From contig NZ_BMTV01000027.1 in NCBI RefSeq assembly GCF_014649855.1, positions 1 to 64,000 on the forward strand: a stretch of DNA of 64,000 nt, written 5' to 3'. Made by a program: the position numbers and the translations under genes. This stretch comes from Streptomyces roseolus (lineage in GTDB: Bacteria; Actinomycetota; Actinomycetes; Streptomycetales; Streptomycetaceae). A model generated the notes under the pieces. That model was not told where the DNA came from, ran no database searches, and saw nothing but the letters and a program-made list of their open reading frames with translations. Positions 52,117 to 59,522 of this stretch are shown here, piece after piece; positions within the stretch are counted from its first letter, which is position 1, and every line of letters begins with the position of its first letter.

Positions 52117-53192
52117 CCGCCGCCCTCGGACACCGGACCGACGCCCGTCGTCACCACGACCCGTCGGTCCGGGGCTTCGCGAGCGACAACTACGCCGGAG
52201 TCCACCCCGAGATCCTCGCGGCGATCGCCCTCGCCAACGACGGCCACCAGGTCGCCTACGGCGAGGACGACTACACCGACCACCTCCAGCGGATCGTGCA
52301 CAGCCACTTCGGCCCGCTCGCGGAGGCCTTCCCGGTCTTCAACGGCACCGGGTCGAACGTGACCGCGCTCCAGGCGCTCACCGACCGCTGGGGCGCCGTG
52401 ATCTGCGCCGAATCGGCCCACATCAACGTGGACGAGGGCGGCGCGCCGGAGCGCATGGGCGGCCTCAAGCTGCTCACCGTGCCCACCCCGGACGGCAAGC
52501 TCACCCCCGAGCTCATCGACCGGCAGGCATGGGGCTGGGAGGACGAGCACCGGGCGATGCCCCAGGTCGTCTCGATCACCCAGAACACCGAGCTGGGCAC
52601 CGTCTACGCCGTGGACGAGATCCGCGCCATCGTCGAGCACGCCCACTCCAAGGGCATGAAGGTGCACCTCGACGGCGCCCGGATAGCCAACGCGGCCGCC
52701 TCCCTCGACGTGCCGATGCGCGCCTTCACCAACGCGGTGGGGGTCGACGTCGTCTCGTACGGCGGCACGAAGAACGGCATGCTCTTCGGCGAGGCCGTGA
52801 TCGTCCTCAACCCGGACGCGGTCAGTCACATGAAGCACCTGCGCAAGCTGTCCATGCAGCTCGCGTCCAAGATGCGCTTCCTGTCCGTGCAGCTGGAGGC
52901 GCTGCTCGCCAAGGACCTGTGGCTGCGCAACGCCCGGCAGGCCAACGCGATGGCCCGCCGCCTCGCGGACGGCGTGCGCGCCCTGGACGGGGTCGAGATC
53001 CTCTATCCGGTACAGGCCAACGCGGTCTTCGCGCGCCTCCCGCACGAGGTCAGCCGCCGGCTCCAGAAGCGGTTCCGCTTCTACTTCTGGGACGAGCAGG
53101 CCGGCGACGTGCGCTGGATGTGCTCCTTCGACACCACGGAGGAAGACGTCGACGCCTTCCTCCAGGCCCTGAAGGAAGAACTGGCCCGCTAG
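52113..53192 (+). CDS. low-specificity L-threonine aldolase-like PLP enzyme
   Basis: 359 aa, fold-type I PLP enzyme. FASDNYAGVHPEILAAIALA opens the family (normally R-S-D-T); VFNGTGSNVTALQALTDRWG, ESAHINVDEGGAPERMGGLK, HLDGARIANAAASLDVPMRA, and the Lys motif VDVVSYGGTKNGMLFGEAVI (Schiff-base Lys in G-G-T-K-N) follow. It cleaves L-threonine or beta-hydroxy amino acids to glycine and an aldehyde. GTG 52113 overlaps the SDR stop (GTGA); GTG 52095 is an alternative. Confidence 0.92.
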   Translation: MTAALGHRTDARRHHDPSVRGFASDNYAGVHPEILAAIALANDGHQVAYGEDDYTDHLQRIVHSHFGPLAEAFPVFNGTGSNVTALQALTDRWGAVICAESAHINVDEGGAPERMGGLKLLTVPTPDGKLTPELIDRQAWGWEDEHRAMPQVVSITQNTELGTVYAVDEIRAIVEHAHSKGMKVHLDGARIANAAASLDVPMRAFTNAVGVDVVSYGGTKNGMLFGEAVIVLNPDAVSHMKHLRKLSMQLASKMRFLSVQLEALLAKDLWLRNARQANAMARRLADGVRALDGVEILYPVQANAVFARLPHEVSRRLQKRFRFYFWDEQAGDVRWMCSFDTTEEDVDAFLQALKEELAR

Positions 53193-53229
53193 CAGAAATT
53201 GAATAGATATGCGGTTGAGTGGAAAGTGA

Positions 53230-53258
53230 TTGACTCTACTCGGCCGCATACCTATGCT
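53230..53258 (+). promoter_or_regulatory. near-consensus promoter of the transglutaminase-like gene
   Basis: TTGACT (53230-53235), a 17-bp spacer and TATGCT (53253-53258) match the vegetative sigma-70/HrdB consensus. Transcription should begin near 53265, at or beside the ATG at 53267, giving a leaderless or nearly leaderless mRNA; no Shine-Dalgarno is present. TATGCGG (53207-) and CCGCATA (53244-) form a wide inverted repeat around the -35. Confidence 0.75.
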
Positions 53259-53266
53259 CGCGGATC

Positions 53267-53869
53267 ATGGAGCTGAAACAGCAGTACGCCGACATAGCCG
53301 CGTACTTGGCCGTCGGTGAGGCCGTCGACCATGACCACCCGCTCGTCCGCGCCACGGCGGACCGCATCGTCGCCGACCAGGACGACGCATACTCATACGC
53401 CAAGGCCGCCTATGAGTTCGTTCGCGACACCATCCCGCACTCCCAGGACTCCGGAGACATGCGCGTCACCTGGCGCGCCTCCGACGTCCTGGAGCAGGGC
53501 ACCGGCATCTGCTACGCCAAGTCCGTCGCGTACGCCGCTCTCCTGCGGGCCCGGGGCATCCCCGCCGCCCTCTGTTACCAGCGTCTCGCCGACGACGACG
53601 GTTCGAACCCGGTGATCCACGGACTGGCCGCCGTCCTGCTGCCCGGCGAGGAGCGGTGGGCCCGGCAGGACGTGCGCGGGAACGTCCCGCCCGGCGTGGA
53701 CGCCCAGTTCTCGGTCGGCGAGGAGCGACTGGCCTGGGTCGCACGCCCGGAGGTCGATGAAGTGGACTATCCGGTGCTCTACGCCGAACCGCATCCGGTC
53801 GTCCTCGGCGCGCTCCAGGCCGCTGCCGACCGGCCCCACCTGTGGCGGACCCTCCCCACGGACCTGTAG
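53267..53869 (+). CDS. transglutaminase-like cysteine protease-fold protein
   Basis: 200 aa. The transglutaminase-core triad is visible: Cys in EQGTGICYAKSVAYAALLRA, His in NPVIHGLAAVLLPGEERW, Asp in ARQDVRGNVPPGVDAQF. LKQQYADIAAYLAVGEAVDH and AAYEFVRDTIPHSQDSGDMR precede it. Cytoplasmic; bacterial relatives are peptidases or amidases rather than cross-linkers. It has its own promoter directly upstream and stands apart from the aldolase operon. Confidence 0.9.
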   Translation: MELKQQYADIAAYLAVGEAVDHDHPLVRATADRIVADQDDAYSYAKAAYEFVRDTIPHSQDSGDMRVTWRASDVLEQGTGICYAKSVAYAALLRARGIPAALCYQRLADDDGSNPVIHGLAAVLLPGEERWARQDVRGNVPPGVDAQFSVGEERLAWVARPEVDEVDYPVLYAEPHPVVLGALQAAADRPHLWRTLPTDL

Positions 53870-53988
53870 ACCCCGGCAGCGGGGGACGACGACCACGCCC
53901 CTGGCGCTCACCGTCTCCGACGAGGTGCGCGCCCTCGGCTCCGGGGCTCGGACCGCCGTCCGCGACCCCGGGTGACGGTCCTCCGGGG

Positions 53989-54714
53989 CTAGTTCCCGGC
54001 GGCCTTCAGCTGCTCCGGGGTCGGCGCCGTGCCGCCCAGGTGCGCGGGGATCCACCAGGTGTCCGCGGCGTCCTTCGGGCGCACCGGATAGGCGCGCTGC
54101 GCGGCCTCCAGGAGCTCCTGGACCCGGTCGCGCAGCCGGCGCGTGATCGCCCCCGCGTACTGGTCGGCGGGGGCCTCCACCGGCTCCCCGACCCGGATCG
54201 TCACCGGGATGTGCGCCCGCTTGAAGTTCCGCGGCCGGCCCTTCGTCCAGATCCGCTGCGTGCCCCACAGGGCCATGGGGATCAGCGGCACCCCGGCCTC
54301 CTGCGCGAGCCGGGCGGCGCCCGACTTGAAGCTCTTCAGCGTGAACGACTCCGAGATGGTCGCCTCGGGGAAGACGCCGACGATCTCGCCCGCCCGCAGC
54401 GCCTCCAGGGCGTGCTTGTACGCGTGCTCGCCCTGGGAGCGGTCCACCGGGATGTGCTTCATCGCCCGCATCAGCGGCCCGGAGACCTTGTGGCGGAAGA
54501 CCGACTCCTTCGCCATGAAGCGCACCAGGCGCTTCTGCGGCAGCGCGGCCAGGCCGTCGAAGATGAAGTCCAGGTAGCTGATGTGGTTGCTGACCAGGAC
54601 GGCGCCGCCGGTCCGCGGGATGTGCTCCGAACCCTGTGTGTCGATCTTGAGATCGAGCGCCTTGAACATCGTCAGCGCGGCGCCGATCACCGGTCGGTAC
54701 ACGAGTTCTGCCAT
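53989..54714 (-). CDS. 1-acyl-sn-glycerol-3-phosphate acyltransferase (PlsC-like)
   Basis: 241 aa. The acyltransferase motifs are GAVLVSNHISYLDFIFDGLA (N-H-x4-D), MAKESVFRHKVSGPLMRAMK, VGVFPEATISESFTLKSFKS (F-P-E-A-T, the glycerol-phosphate site) and GVPLIPMALWGTQRIWTKGR. It should transfer an acyl chain to lysophosphatidate or a related lipid, at the inner membrane. ATG 54714 lacks a good ribosome site, but the fold begins there (MAELVYRPVIGAALTMFKAL). Confidence 0.92.
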   Translation of the reverse strand: MAELVYRPVIGAALTMFKALDLKIDTQGSEHIPRTGGAVLVSNHISYLDFIFDGLAALPQKRLVRFMAKESVFRHKVSGPLMRAMKHIPVDRSQGEHAYKHALEALRAGEIVGVFPEATISESFTLKSFKSGAARLAQEAGVPLIPMALWGTQRIWTKGRPRNFKRAHIPVTIRVGEPVEAPADQYAGAITRRLRDRVQELLEAAQRAYPVRPKDAADTWWIPAHLGGTAPTPEQLKAAGN

Positions 54715-54955
54715 GCGAGAGATACCCCTTCTTCTAGGCCTGTGGGAGGGCTCTCCCGGCGAAGTTACGCGGCCGTAGGTTTTCGGCTTTGGGCAGATCG
54801 TGCCCCATGTGGGCCGCCGTGACCAGTCCAGGCGGCTTCGTACGGGGAGATTCTCGTCACTCGCGGTGGTCGTGGCGGGAATCGTTCGGCCCCGTGCGAC
54901 GCTGCACGGAGAGAAGGACGCGGAACCGGCGCACGAGGGTGACGGGGGACGAGGA

Positions 54956-55282
54956 ATGACGGTGGAGGCGACGCGAAGGCTCGGGCCGGAGCACCTCGGT
55001 GGCGCGGGCCTCGGGGAGCGGGCGACCCTGGTCCAGTTCTCCAGTGCCTTCTGCCAGCCCTGCCGGGCGACCCGGCGGGTGCTCGCCGAGGTGGCCGCCA
55101 TGGTGCCGGGCGTGGCGCACGTGGAGATCGACGCCGAGGAGCACCTCGCCCTCGTGCGCGACCTCGGGGTGACCCGCACCCCCACCGTCCTCGTCCTCGA
55201 CGCGGCCGGTGCGATCGTGCGCCGGGCCGTCGGGCAGCCCCGCAAGGCGGACGTCATCGCCGCCCTCGGTCACGCGCTGTGA
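54956..55282 (+). CDS. thioredoxin family protein
   Basis: 108 aa. Trx fold with the active site F-C-Q-P-C-R (LVQFSSAFCQPCRATRRVLA) and the cis-Pro in GVTRTPTVLVLDAAGAIVRR. The C-Q-P-C pair differs from C-G-P-C of TrxA, so a specialised disulfide reductase is likely. ATG 54956 has GAGGA almost touching it. The frame stays open upstream to 54800, where a hydrophobic stretch (SSLAVVVAGIV) could be a membrane anchor if an earlier start is used. Confidence 0.82.
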   Translation: MTVEATRRLGPEHLGGAGLGERATLVQFSSAFCQPCRATRRVLAEVAAMVPGVAHVEIDAEEHLALVRDLGVTRTPTVLVLDAAGAIVRRAVGQPRKADVIAALGHAL

Positions 55283-55404
55283 GCCTGCCCGGCCGCCGGG
55301 CCTCCCGCGGACCTGCCGGGCCCCGGGGTCCTGACGCGGTGACACATCTCCCACATCGCGGTACGCACTTGACCCGGGCCGTCACCCGTCGTCACCCTGA
55401 CGGA

Positions 55405-55485
55405 GTGACCGGTGCCCCCCTTCTCTACGGCCGGGCCGACGTGGACCTGGGCCGCCACGCGAGCGCGCGCTGTCCGGGCCTCTGA
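55405..55485 (+). CDS. putative Cys-type leader peptide (26 aa)
   Basis: GTG 55405 opens MTGAPLLYGRADVDLGRHAS followed by ARCPGL and TGA. It matches the small actinobacterial leader peptides with the pattern R-x-x-V-D-L-x-R-x-x-S-A-x-C, which sit before sulfur-metabolism genes and are thought to couple translation of the Cys codon (TGT, 55471) to downstream expression. It ends 46 nt before the flavin reductase ATG. Its size explains why it is usually missed. GGAG overlaps the start closely. Confidence 0.7.
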   Translation: MTGAPLLYGRADVDLGRHASARCPGL

Positions 55486-55531
55486 CGCCCCGGACCCCGC
55501 TCCACGCCGCCCCCGCACGAAGGACGACTCC

Positions 55532-56056
55532 ATGACGGTCTCGCCCGAGCTCCGCGCCGTTCCCGCGATCGGTGCCCCCCGCTCCGCCTCGCCCGAGCTG
55601 CTGCGCTCCGTCTTCCGGCGCCACGCCGCCGGCGTCGCCGTGATCACCGCCCACGGCGAACGCCCCGTCGGCTTCACCGCCACCTCGCTCAGCTCCGTCG
55701 CCGCCGACCCGCCGCTGATCTCCTTCGGCGTGGGCACCGGCTCCTCCAGCTGGCCCGTGATCGCCGAGGCGGAGCACGTCGGCGTGCACGTCCTCGGCGA
55801 ACACCAGGAGGAGCTGGCGACCACCTTCGCGCGCGGCGGCGCCGACCGGTTCGCCGCGCCGACCCGCTGGAGCCGGGGTCCCGAGGGCGTGCCCGTGCTC
55901 GACGGGGTGCAGGCCTGGCTGGTCTGCCGGGTGGTGGCCCGGGTGCCCGCCGGCGACCACCGGATCGTCATAGCCGAGGCCGTCGCGGGGGACCCCGGCG
56001 GCGCGGGCCGTCCGCTCCTGTACCACGAGGGGCGCTTCAACGCGCTGCGCGACTGA
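55532..56056 (+). CDS. flavin reductase family protein
   Basis: 174 aa, split-barrel FMN-binding fold. LLRSVFRRHAAGVAVITAHG, PVGFTATSLSSVAADPPLIS (flavin loop S-x-x-S) and GVHVLGEHQEELATTFARGG, VLDGVQAWLVCRVVARVPAG, GRPLLYHEGRFNALRD are family blocks. It supplies reduced FMN to a partner monooxygenase, often in sulfonate or aromatic use. The Cys-type leader peptide upstream hints at sulfur control. ATG 55532 has GAAGGACG. Confidence 0.92.
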   Translation: MTVSPELRAVPAIGAPRSASPELLRSVFRRHAAGVAVITAHGERPVGFTATSLSSVAADPPLISFGVGTGSSSWPVIAEAEHVGVHVLGEHQEELATTFARGGADRFAAPTRWSRGPEGVPVLDGVQAWLVCRVVARVPAGDHRIVIAEAVAGDPGGAGRPLLYHEGRFNALRD

Positions 56057-56135
56057 GAGTTCCCGCGGCGGCGTCCTCGCGCGCGTTGGGCAGATCACAG
56101 TGCTGAGCGCTTGCTTACTGGTCACGAACTGGGTG

Positions 56136-56147
56136 TACTGACGAGTA
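56136..56147 (+). promoter_or_regulatory. inverted repeat before etfB
   Basis: TACT-GACG-AGTA sits about 107 bp before the etfB start, followed by TAATAT, a possible -10 overlapping it. A second TTACT lies at 56115-56119. Short TACT/AGTA palindromes are a common TetR-type operator shape, but this is weak evidence alone. Confidence 0.35.
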
Positions 56148-56254
56148 ATATCTGGTCGAGGCGTCCGGCGCCCCGGCCGGAAACCCGCCCTTCAGGCGCC
56201 TATGCTGCGAGCAACAAGGCAGCCCCGTTATGACGATGCAGTAGGAGAGCCGGC

Positions 56255-57040
56255 GTGAGCTTGAGGATCGTTGTCTGTGTGAAGTACGTGCCGGACGCCA
56301 CTGGCGACCGGAAGTTCGCCGACGACCTGACGGTCGACCGCGAGGACGTCGACGGTCTCCTGTCGGAGCTCGACGAGTACGCGGTCGAGCAGGCGCTGCA
56401 GATCGCCGAGGAGGCGGACGACGCCGAGGTGACCGTCCTGACCGTCGGTCCCGAGGACGCGCGCGACGCGCTGCGCAAGGCGCTGTCGATGGGCGCCGAC
56501 AAGGCCGTCCACGTCGACGACGAGTCCATCCACGGCTCCGACGTCATGGCCACCTCGCTGGTGCTCGCCAAGGCGATCGAGAAGACCGGCTACGACCTGG
56601 TCATCGCCGGCATGGCCTCCACCGACGGCACCATGGGCGTCCTCCCGGCGATCCTGGCCGAGCGCCTGGGCGTCCCGCAGGTCACCCTGCTCTCCGAGGT
56701 CAAGGTCGAGGACGGCAAGGTCACCGGCCGCCGGGACGGCGACACCGCCTCCGAGCAGCTGGAGGCCTTCCTCCCGGCCGTCGTCTCCGTGACGGACCAG
56801 TCGGGCGAGGCGCGCTACCCGTCCTTCAAGGGCATCATGGCCGCCAAGAAGAAGCCGGTCGAGGAGCTGGAGCTCGACGACCTGGACATCGACGAGGACG
56901 AGGTCGGCCTGGAGGGCTCCTGGACCGCCGTCGACTCCGCCGACGAGCGTCCGGCGCGCACCGCGGGCACGATCGTCAAGGACGAGGGCGAGGGCGGCAA
57001 GCAGCTCGCCGAGTACCTCGCGAGCCAGAAGTTCATCTAA
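56255..57040 (+). CDS. etfB: electron transfer flavoprotein beta subunit
   Basis: 261 aa. LRIVVCVKYVPDATGDRKFA opens the family; DEYAVEQALQIAEEADDAEV, the ETF beta signature region VLAKAIEKTGYDLVIAGMAS, TDGTMGVLPAILAERLGVPQ, and PSFKGIMAAKKKPVEELELD follow. With EtfA it carries electrons from acyl-CoA dehydrogenases (one at 4.4-6.1 kb) to ETF-quinone oxidoreductase. GTG 56255 has TAGGAGAG. The EtfA gene follows after 65 bp. Confidence 0.96.
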   Translation: MSLRIVVCVKYVPDATGDRKFADDLTVDREDVDGLLSELDEYAVEQALQIAEEADDAEVTVLTVGPEDARDALRKALSMGADKAVHVDDESIHGSDVMATSLVLAKAIEKTGYDLVIAGMASTDGTMGVLPAILAERLGVPQVTLLSEVKVEDGKVTGRRDGDTASEQLEAFLPAVVSVTDQSGEARYPSFKGIMAAKKKPVEELELDDLDIDEDEVGLEGSWTAVDSADERPARTAGTIVKDEGEGGKQLAEYLASQKFI

Positions 57041-57105
57041 GGCTCCCGCGAGCCGCGCTGTCCCCTCAGGCCGTCCCCTTTTCGTTCGCAGGAGATTGAA
57101 GTCCC

Positions 57106-58068
57106 ATGGCTGAGATTCTCGTCTACGTCGACCACGTCGACGGAGCCGTCCGCAAGCCCACCCTGGAGCTGCTGACCCTCGCCCGCCGCATCGGCGAGCC
57201 GGTCGCCGTCGCCCTCGGCAACGGAGCCGCCGACACCGCCGCCGTCCTCGGCGAGCACGGTGCCACCCGTGTCCTGACCGCCGAGGCCGCCGAGTTCGCC
57301 GACTACCTCGTCGTCCCGAAGGTCGAGGCCCTCCAGGCCGCCTACGAGGCCGTGTCCCCGGCCGCCGTGCTGGTGCCGTCCTCCGCCGAGAACAAGGAGA
57401 TCGCGGCCCGCCTCGCGGTCCGCATCGGCTCCGGCATCATCACCGACGCCGTGGACCTGGAGGCCGGTGACGAGGGCCCGGTCGCGACGCAGTCCGCGTT
57501 CGCCGCCTCCTTCACCACCAGGTCCCGCGTCTCCAAGGGCACCCCGGTCATCACGGTCAAGCCGAACTCGGCCCCGGTCGAGGCCGCCCCGGCCGCCGGC
57601 GCCGTCGAGGCCCTGGCCGTCTCCTTCTCGGAGAAGGCCACCGGCACCAAGGTCACCGCCCGCACCCCGCGCGAGTCGACCGGCCGCCCGGAGCTGACCG
57701 AGGCCGCGATCGTGGTCTCCGGCGGCCGCGGCGTCAACGGCGCCGAGAACTTCGCGGTCATCGAGGCCCTCGCCGACTCGCTCGGCGCGGCCGTCGGCGC
57801 CTCCCGCGCCGCCGTCGACGCCGGCTGGTACCCGCACTCCAACCAGGTCGGCCAGACCGGCAAGTCGGTCTCCCCGCAGCTGTACATCGCGGCGGGCATC
57901 TCCGGCGCGATCCAGCACCGCGCCGGCATGCAGACCTCGAAGACGATCGTCGCGATCAACAAGGACGCCGAGGCGCCGATCTTCGACCTCGTCGACTACG
58001 GCGTGGTGGGCGACCTCTTCGACGTCGTCCCGGTCCTGACCCAGGAGGTCCAGGCCCGCAAGGGCTGA
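57106..58068 (+). CDS. etfA: electron transfer flavoprotein alpha subunit
   Basis: 320 aa. The C-terminal FAD-binding signature is complete: VVSGGRGVNGAENFAVIEAL, AVGASRAAVDAGWYPHSNQV, GQTGKSVSPQLYIAAGISGA, IQHRAGMQTSKTIVAINKDA and EAPIFDLVDYGVVGDLFDVV. The N-terminal domain pairs with EtfB. ATG 57106 has AGGAGATTG. A 15-bp terminator hairpin follows. Confidence 0.96.
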   Translation: MAEILVYVDHVDGAVRKPTLELLTLARRIGEPVAVALGNGAADTAAVLGEHGATRVLTAEAAEFADYLVVPKVEALQAAYEAVSPAAVLVPSSAENKEIAARLAVRIGSGIITDAVDLEAGDEGPVATQSAFAASFTTRSRVSKGTPVITVKPNSAPVEAAPAAGAVEALAVSFSEKATGTKVTARTPRESTGRPELTEAAIVVSGGRGVNGAENFAVIEALADSLGAAVGASRAAVDAGWYPHSNQVGQTGKSVSPQLYIAAGISGAIQHRAGMQTSKTIVAINKDAEAPIFDLVDYGVVGDLFDVVPVLTQEVQARKG

Positions 58069-58091
58069 CGACCAGCGCTTCCGCAGGTCCA

Positions 58092-58126
58092 GGGGGCCGC
58101 ACGGCGAGTTCCGCCGTGCGGCCCCC
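58092..58126 (+). terminator. terminator after etfBA
   Basis: A perfect 15-bp stem, GGGGGCCGCACGGCG with CGCCGTGCGGCCCCC, and a 5-nt loop (AGTTC), 23 nt after the etfA stop, followed by GGCCGTTTC. Confidence 0.85.
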
Positions 58127-58144
58127 GGCCGTTTCGGACAACCA

Positions 58145-58173
58145 TTGACGCGGGTCCGACGGCCTACTAACTT
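58145..58173 (+). promoter_or_regulatory. near-consensus promoter of the DUF6986 gene
   Basis: TTGACG (58145-58150), 17 bp, TAACTT (58168-58173): a vegetative-type promoter. Transcription would start near 58180, about 44 nt before the ATG. Confidence 0.7.
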
Positions 58174-58206
58174 CGCTATACGGATTGTTGATTCCGTGAA
58201 GCGGAA
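58172..58206 (+). promoter_or_regulatory. tandem IclR-like operators overlapping the promoter
   Basis: Two similar near-palindromes lie side by side: TTCGCTATACGGA (58172-58184) and TTCCGTGAAGCGGAA (58192-58206). They cover the -10 and the start of transcription, as expected for repressor sites. The shape TTCCG-N5-CGGAA is one I associate with IclR-type regulators. Confidence 0.5.
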
Positions 58207-58223
58207 AACAGGAGGGATCAGGG

Positions 58224-59516
58224 ATGGGTCAGCAGGAGAAGGTGTCGACGAGCCTCGCGGGCGCGGTCAGCGAGGGCATCAGCGCCTCCCTCACCGCGGT
58301 GGACGCCGAGCTCGACCGCCGCTACCCGGGCGACCCCGGCACCCGCCAGCCCGTCCACACCGTCTACGTCCCCGGCAACGCCTTCGACGCCGGCACCCTC
58401 CGCTCCTGGGGCGACCAGGCCCTCGCCGCGCTCGACGAGCACGCCCCCGACGCCGCCTCCTTCGCCGCCGTCCTCGGCCTCTCCGACGACCTCGCCGAGG
58501 ACGTCCACACCCGCGTCCGCGCCAAGCTGGAGCGCGAGCCCGTCGAGGACCTCCGGGTCGACTTCGAGGACGGCTACGCCGGGGCCGACGAGGACCAGGA
58601 CGCGGCCCGCGCCGCCCGTCTGATCAACGAGGCGTACGCCGGGGGAACCGCCGCCCCGTACATGGGCATCCGGATGAAGTGCATGGAGGCCGCCGTCCGC
58701 GACCGCGGCATCCGCACCACCGACGTCTTCCTCACCGGCCTCCTGGAGAGCGGCGGCCTGCCGGACGGCCTCGTCCTCACCCTCCCCAAGGTCACCTACC
58801 CCGAGCAGGTCACCGCCTTCGTCCGCCTCCTGGAGGCCTTCGAGAAGGCCCACGGCCTCGACGCCGGCCGCCTCGGCTTCGAGATCCAGATCGAGACCAG
58901 CCAGTCCATCCTCGCCGCCGACGGCACCGCCGCCGTCGCCCGCATGATCGACGCCGCCGAGGGCCGCGCCACCGGCCTCCACTACGGCACCTTCGACTAC
59001 AGCGCCTGCCTCGGCGTCTCCGCCGCCTACCAGGCCAGCGACCACCCGGCCGCCGACCACGCCAAGGCGATCATGCAGGTCGCCGCCGCGGGCACCGGCG
59101 TCCGCGTCTCCGACGGCTCCACCAACGTCCTCCCGGTCGGCTCCACCGCCCACGTCCACGAGGCGTGGAAGCTGCACTACGGCCTCACCCGCCGCGCCCT
59201 GGCCCGCGCCTACTACCAGGGCTGGGACATGCACCCGGGCCACATCCCCACCCGCTACGCCGCCGTCTTCGCCTTCTACCGCGAGGGCTTCGAGACCGCC
59301 GCCAAGCGCCTCTCCGCCTACGCCAACCACGCCGGCGGCGACGTCATGGACGAGCCCGCCACCGCCAAGGCGCTCTCCTCCTACCTGCTGCGCGGCCTCC
59401 AGTGCGGCGCCCTCGACACCGCCGAGGTCGACGCCCTCACCGGCATGACCCGCGCCGACGTGGAGCGCTTCGCCGCCCCCCGCCGCGGCGACCTCACCGC
59501 GAGCGCCGACCGCTGA
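58224..59516 (+). CDS. DUF6986 aldolase/citrate lyase-like protein
   Basis: 430 aa. A TIM-barrel of the HpcH/citrate-lyase type is suggested by DLRVDFEDGYAGADEDQDAA (V-D-F-E-D, acidic metal site), APYMGIRMKCMEAAVRDRGI, LTLPKVTYPEQVTAFVRLLE, LGFEIQIETSQSILAADGTA (E in the I-E-T region) and LHYGTFDYSACLGVSAAYQA. Members probably cleave or form a carbon-carbon bond next to a carboxylate. ATG 58224 has AGGAGGG upstream. It is a single gene controlled by the tandem operator. Confidence 0.85.
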   Translation: MGQQEKVSTSLAGAVSEGISASLTAVDAELDRRYPGDPGTRQPVHTVYVPGNAFDAGTLRSWGDQALAALDEHAPDAASFAAVLGLSDDLAEDVHTRVRAKLEREPVEDLRVDFEDGYAGADEDQDAARAARLINEAYAGGTAAPYMGIRMKCMEAAVRDRGIRTTDVFLTGLLESGGLPDGLVLTLPKVTYPEQVTAFVRLLEAFEKAHGLDAGRLGFEIQIETSQSILAADGTAAVARMIDAAEGRATGLHYGTFDYSACLGVSAAYQASDHPAADHAKAIMQVAAAGTGVRVSDGSTNVLPVGSTAHVHEAWKLHYGLTRRALARAYYQGWDMHPGHIPTRYAAVFAFYREGFETAAKRLSAYANHAGGDVMDEPATAKALSSYLLRGLQCGALDTAEVDALTGMTRADVERFAAPRRGDLTASADR

Positions 59517-59522
59517 CCCCGC

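Noticed and set aside
55279..55485. A 68-codon protein starting at GTG 55279, overlapping the thioredoxin stop
   Set aside because: The upstream residues are low-complexity Arg/Pro/Gly with no ribosome site; only the last 26 codons have the leader-peptide pattern, so I start at GTG 55405.
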